The notes under the pieces were generated by a model. It saw only the letters and a list, made by a program, of their open reading frames with translations, was not told the DNA's origin and did not search any database. Both the position numbers and the translations under genes were made by a program. 64,000 nt of DNA from Olivibacter jilunii. GTDB taxonomy: Bacteria; Bacteroidota; Bacteroidia; Sphingobacteriales; Sphingobacteriaceae. Shown here one piece after another: positions 61,787 through 64,000 of the stretch. Position 1 is the first letter of the stretch. Each line of letters opens with the position of its first letter. Where the stretch lies: assembly GCF_900607235.1 (NCBI RefSeq), contig NZ_LR027851.1, positions 124,001 to 188,000 of the forward strand, written 5' to 3'.

Positions 61787-62209
61787 ATGACCAAAGAAAA
61801 ATTGTCCGTAAAAGAAAAGATGACGAAAGCCCGCGAATTAGAGCGTGAAGGAGATATGTCAGCCGCTGTCAAGATATATAAGGGCATCATACAAACCGAT
61901 CCACTACACTCGGCAGCATACAATCGCCTGATGATTATCTATCGAAGACAGAAGCAATATCGGGATGAACTCGTTGTTATCAAGCAGGGCATTGATGCCT
62001 ATGAAAAAGATCTATGGGATGATCAGATGGCTTGGAAGAAAGCGAATCGCCGCTCTGCTACCGTTAGCCGAAGCCTTGCTAAATCACTTGGCCTCTTGGA
62101 TGACAAAGGAAGGCCTACCTATGAAGATCCGCATATTAACACTTGGAGAAAAAGAGAAGCGGTGGCTCGCAGAAAACTCGACACCGAAAAAAAAAAGCGA
62201 AGTGAATAG
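61787..62209 (+). CDS. Short tetratricopeptide-repeat protein
   Basis: A 140-residue soluble protein. Seen: one to two TPR units (KMTKARELEREGDMSAAVKI, then SAAYNRLMIIYRRQKQYRDEL), then a charged linker and a basic tail RKREAVARRKLDTEKKKR. It is likely a protein-protein adaptor. Its stop is 17 bases ahead of the next gene, so both are one operon. No further function visible. Confidence 0.75.
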   Translation: MTKEKLSVKEKMTKARELEREGDMSAAVKIYKGIIQTDPLHSAAYNRLMIIYRRQKQYRDELVVIKQGIDAYEKDLWDDQMAWKKANRRSATVSRSLAKSLGLLDDKGRPTYEDPHINTWRKREAVARRKLDTEKKKRSE

Positions 62210-62226
62210 ACTTATTACCGAATAAA

Positions 62227-62946
62227 ATGATTGTAACTTATACCGATAGGGGATTCGAAATTGTACTCCAAAGGCATCACGGGCGATTAGCAGCGGCCAT
62301 TTTAAATCAGCTTAAATGGTTAGAAGCAGATCCTTTCAAACTGGATGTGCTGTTTGCGACGGGAATACACGACGACACCTATAATGAATTCGAGGTTGAA
62401 GGGATTATCAACCGGTTTAAAGGGCCAAAAGATTTCAAAATGGAGTCCTTCAACCTTCAGCGTTGTGAGGCTTTATTGAAGAAAGGTCTTACCCGAAGTC
62501 TATACGTTGCGCTCTTGTTATCTTTTCATATTCAATTCTTGTATGCAACTGAATCCGATGAATCGGCGCAATATTGTAAAAGTTTACAATCGTTGCAGCA
62601 TAAATGGATGGCGGAGCTTGGGATCGATAGGGATACAGTACAAGCCCATTATGCGATTTTGCAATGGTGCGATGCGCTATCACTGATCCTTTGCCAAGAT
62701 CAGATTCCCCCCGAAGGGAGAAAGTTGGAAGTCAGTCAGGGGCCGGAAGCCCGCAGTTATTATGTTTTTGACAAAAGCGGTAGTATATTAAGTGTTGATC
62801 CCTGGCCTTTTACGGATAACGAATTTGAGCTTACCCTTGAATACAGAATCCTTCCTCGTCTCGAATATCAAAATGATGCTGTCTTTAAAGAGTCACTTTG
62901 GGAGAGCACCGTTCACTTTAGAAAGATTAATTTTGCTAAAATCTAA
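62227..62946 (+). CDS. DUF3891-like protein
   Basis: A 239-residue soluble protein that resembles DUF3891: QRHHGRLAAAILNQLKW with the His pair near the start, a GIHDDTYNEF block with His-Asp, and later SFHIQFLYA and LQWCDALSLILCQDQIP. The HD-like His/Asp residues hint at a metal-dependent hydrolase fold, but that is an inference. It follows the TPR gene and is followed by a luciferase-like gene 120 bases on. Confidence 0.7.
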   Translation: MIVTYTDRGFEIVLQRHHGRLAAAILNQLKWLEADPFKLDVLFATGIHDDTYNEFEVEGIINRFKGPKDFKMESFNLQRCEALLKKGLTRSLYVALLLSFHIQFLYATESDESAQYCKSLQSLQHKWMAELGIDRDTVQAHYAILQWCDALSLILCQDQIPPEGRKLEVSQGPEARSYYVFDKSGSILSVDPWPFTDNEFELTLEYRILPRLEYQNDAVFKESLWESTVHFRKINFAKI

Positions 62947-63066
62947 CGAGCGTATTTTTGTAAAGGAAATGTCTCGTTTAACAAAGCGAGCTTGCGGTAG
63001 CAAGCAGTATTTGAGTATATTTGGCAGTAACGAAAATAATTGAGATCGTTTTTACTATAGTTACTT

Positions 63067-64000
63067 ATGAAAAAAATAGGATTTTTATCCTTCGGGCACT
63101 GGTCTAATCATCCGGCATATAGCACTCGCACAGCTAGTGACACCCTGCTTCAATCCATCGATCTGGCTGTAGCTGCGGAAGAGATTGGCCTGGATGGAGC
63201 CTATTTCCGTGTGCATCATTTTGCTGCTCAATTAGCATCGCCCTTTCCATTGCTATCAGCCATTGGTGCTAAAACAAAAAAAATAGAGATCGGCACCGGT
63301 GTGATCGATATGCGTTACGAAAACCCATCGTATATGGTGGAAGATGCGGGTGCTGCCGACCTTATTTCAGGTGGCCGGTTGCAATTGGGAATCAGTAGGG
63401 GGTCGCCGGAACAAGTAATCGACGGCTGGCGCTATTTCGGTTATGAATTGATAGAAGGAGAAACTGATGCGGATATGGGACGCCGTAAAGCGCTGGAATT
63501 TTTGAAAAGGCTAGACGGTGTCGGTTTTGCACAACCCAATCCATATCCTATGTTTCCGAACCCACCGGGACTGTTACGCTTGGAACCACATGCTAAAGGT
63601 TTACGAGAGCGGATCTGGTGGGGCGCTGCATCCAACAGTACAGCCGTTTGGGCCGCCGAAAATGGTATGAACCTGCAAAGCTCTACCTTGAAATACGACG
63701 AAAGTGGGAAACCCTTTCATGTTCAGCAAGCAGAACAGATTCGGTTGTACAAAGAAGCTTGGAAAAAGGCGGGTCACCAACGCGAACCAAGGGTGTCTGT
63801 TAGCCGATCAATATTTGCCTTAATGAACGATCAAGATCGCTACTACTTCGGACAGGAAGTTAGTCGTGACGATAAAATTGGAATGATTGAAAAAGATAAA
63901 CGTGCAATTTTCGGGCGAAGTTATGCAGCCGAACCTGATAAACTCATCAAGGAATTGGAGCAGGACGAAGCTATCCAAGAAGCGGATACACTTCTTCTAA
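63067..64000 (+). CDS. LLM-class flavin-dependent oxidoreductase (partial, runs off the window)
   Basis: At least 311 residues of a luciferase-like (bacterial alkanal monooxygenase-type) TIM-barrel flavoprotein; the 3' end is beyond base 64000. Seen: MKKIGFLSFGHW at the start, a DGAYFRVHHFA block, TKKIEIGTGVIDMRYENP, and LISGGRLQLGISRGSPEQV, all typical of the group that use reduced FMN with oxygen. Substrate unknown. It lies about 120 bases after the DUF3891-like gene and no terminator is seen between them. Confidence 0.88.
   Translation, partial: MKKIGFLSFGHWSNHPAYSTRTASDTLLQSIDLAVAAEEIGLDGAYFRVHHFAAQLASPFPLLSAIGAKTKKIEIGTGVIDMRYENPSYMVEDAGAADLISGGRLQLGISRGSPEQVIDGWRYFGYELIEGETDADMGRRKALEFLKRLDGVGFAQPNPYPMFPNPPGLLRLEPHAKGLRERIWWGAASNSTAVWAAENGMNLQSSTLKYDESGKPFHVQQAEQIRLYKEAWKKAGHQREPRVSVSRSIFALMNDQDRYYFGQEVSRDDKIGMIEKDKRAIFGRSYAAEPDKLIKELEQDEAIQEADTLLL

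Noticed and set aside
1-64000. CRISPR array, prophage, insertion sequence or conjugative element
   Set aside because: No repeat-spacer pattern, transposase, integrase or phage structural gene was seen.

Overview
The window reads as chromosome of a Bacteroidota bacterium, most likely of the Sphingobacteriaceae (the family level is an inference). Reasons: paired SusC/SusD genes, a one-protein hybrid two-component regulator with a propeller sensor and AraC output, many Bacteroidota-only small families, few Shine-Dalgarno sites, and promoters of the Bacteroidota type (TTTG near -33, TAnnTTTG near -7). No rRNA, CRISPR array, phage or complete insertion sequence was seen.

Layout. 1-20 kb is mostly housekeeping and small accessory genes: a divergent MutS-like ATPase and PIF1/RecD-like helicase with HRDC; a lone TonB receptor; myo-inositol-1-phosphate synthase; a PaiB-like flavin protein; a DinB-like protein; a MarR regulator with a membrane-protein partner; an acyltransferase; a chromate transporter split into two half genes; MoaE; an AlkC/AlkD-like glycosylase; a Gfo/Idh/MocA oxidoreductase interrupted by one amber codon; small membrane proteins; a MaoC hydratase and GAPDH. 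A GlxA-type regulator and a decayed ABC-2 permease follow.

22-33.3 kb is a first polysaccharide utilisation locus: SusC, SusD, a GH2 lipoprotein, a secreted GH43 enzyme and, after two small unrelated genes, a second five-bladed-propeller glycosidase. 33.7-37.9 kb is a stress cluster: lmo0937-type peptide, an uncharacterised protein, DUF892 ferritin-like protein, large-subunit catalase and a convergent ankyrin protein. 38.4-38.9 kb is unusual: a tRNA-Cys-like gene with abnormal anticodon-arm bases, followed by four terminator-like hairpins, three of them preceded by -7-like boxes. 38.9-45.6 kb holds DUF2200, a DHFR-like reductase, a methyltransferase, a DUF4168 protein and a TonB siderophore-type receptor with a four-helix membrane partner.

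45.7-59.1 kb is a second polysaccharide locus: a 1335-residue hybrid two-component regulator divergent from sulfatase, SusC, SusD, GH43 and sulfatase. It probably senses and takes up a sulfated glycan, removes sulfate and cleaves terminal sugars; the glycan cannot be named from sequence alone. The end carries an FAD oxidoreductase overlapping an AEC-family transporter, a TPR protein with a DUF3891-like protein, and a luciferase-like oxidoreductase cut by the window edge.

No complete undescribed system is evident. The best candidates for new biology are the tRNA-like gene with its hairpin array, the amber codon in the oxidoreductase, the palindromic MarR operator, and the partner proteins of unknown function next to the receptor and MarR genes.
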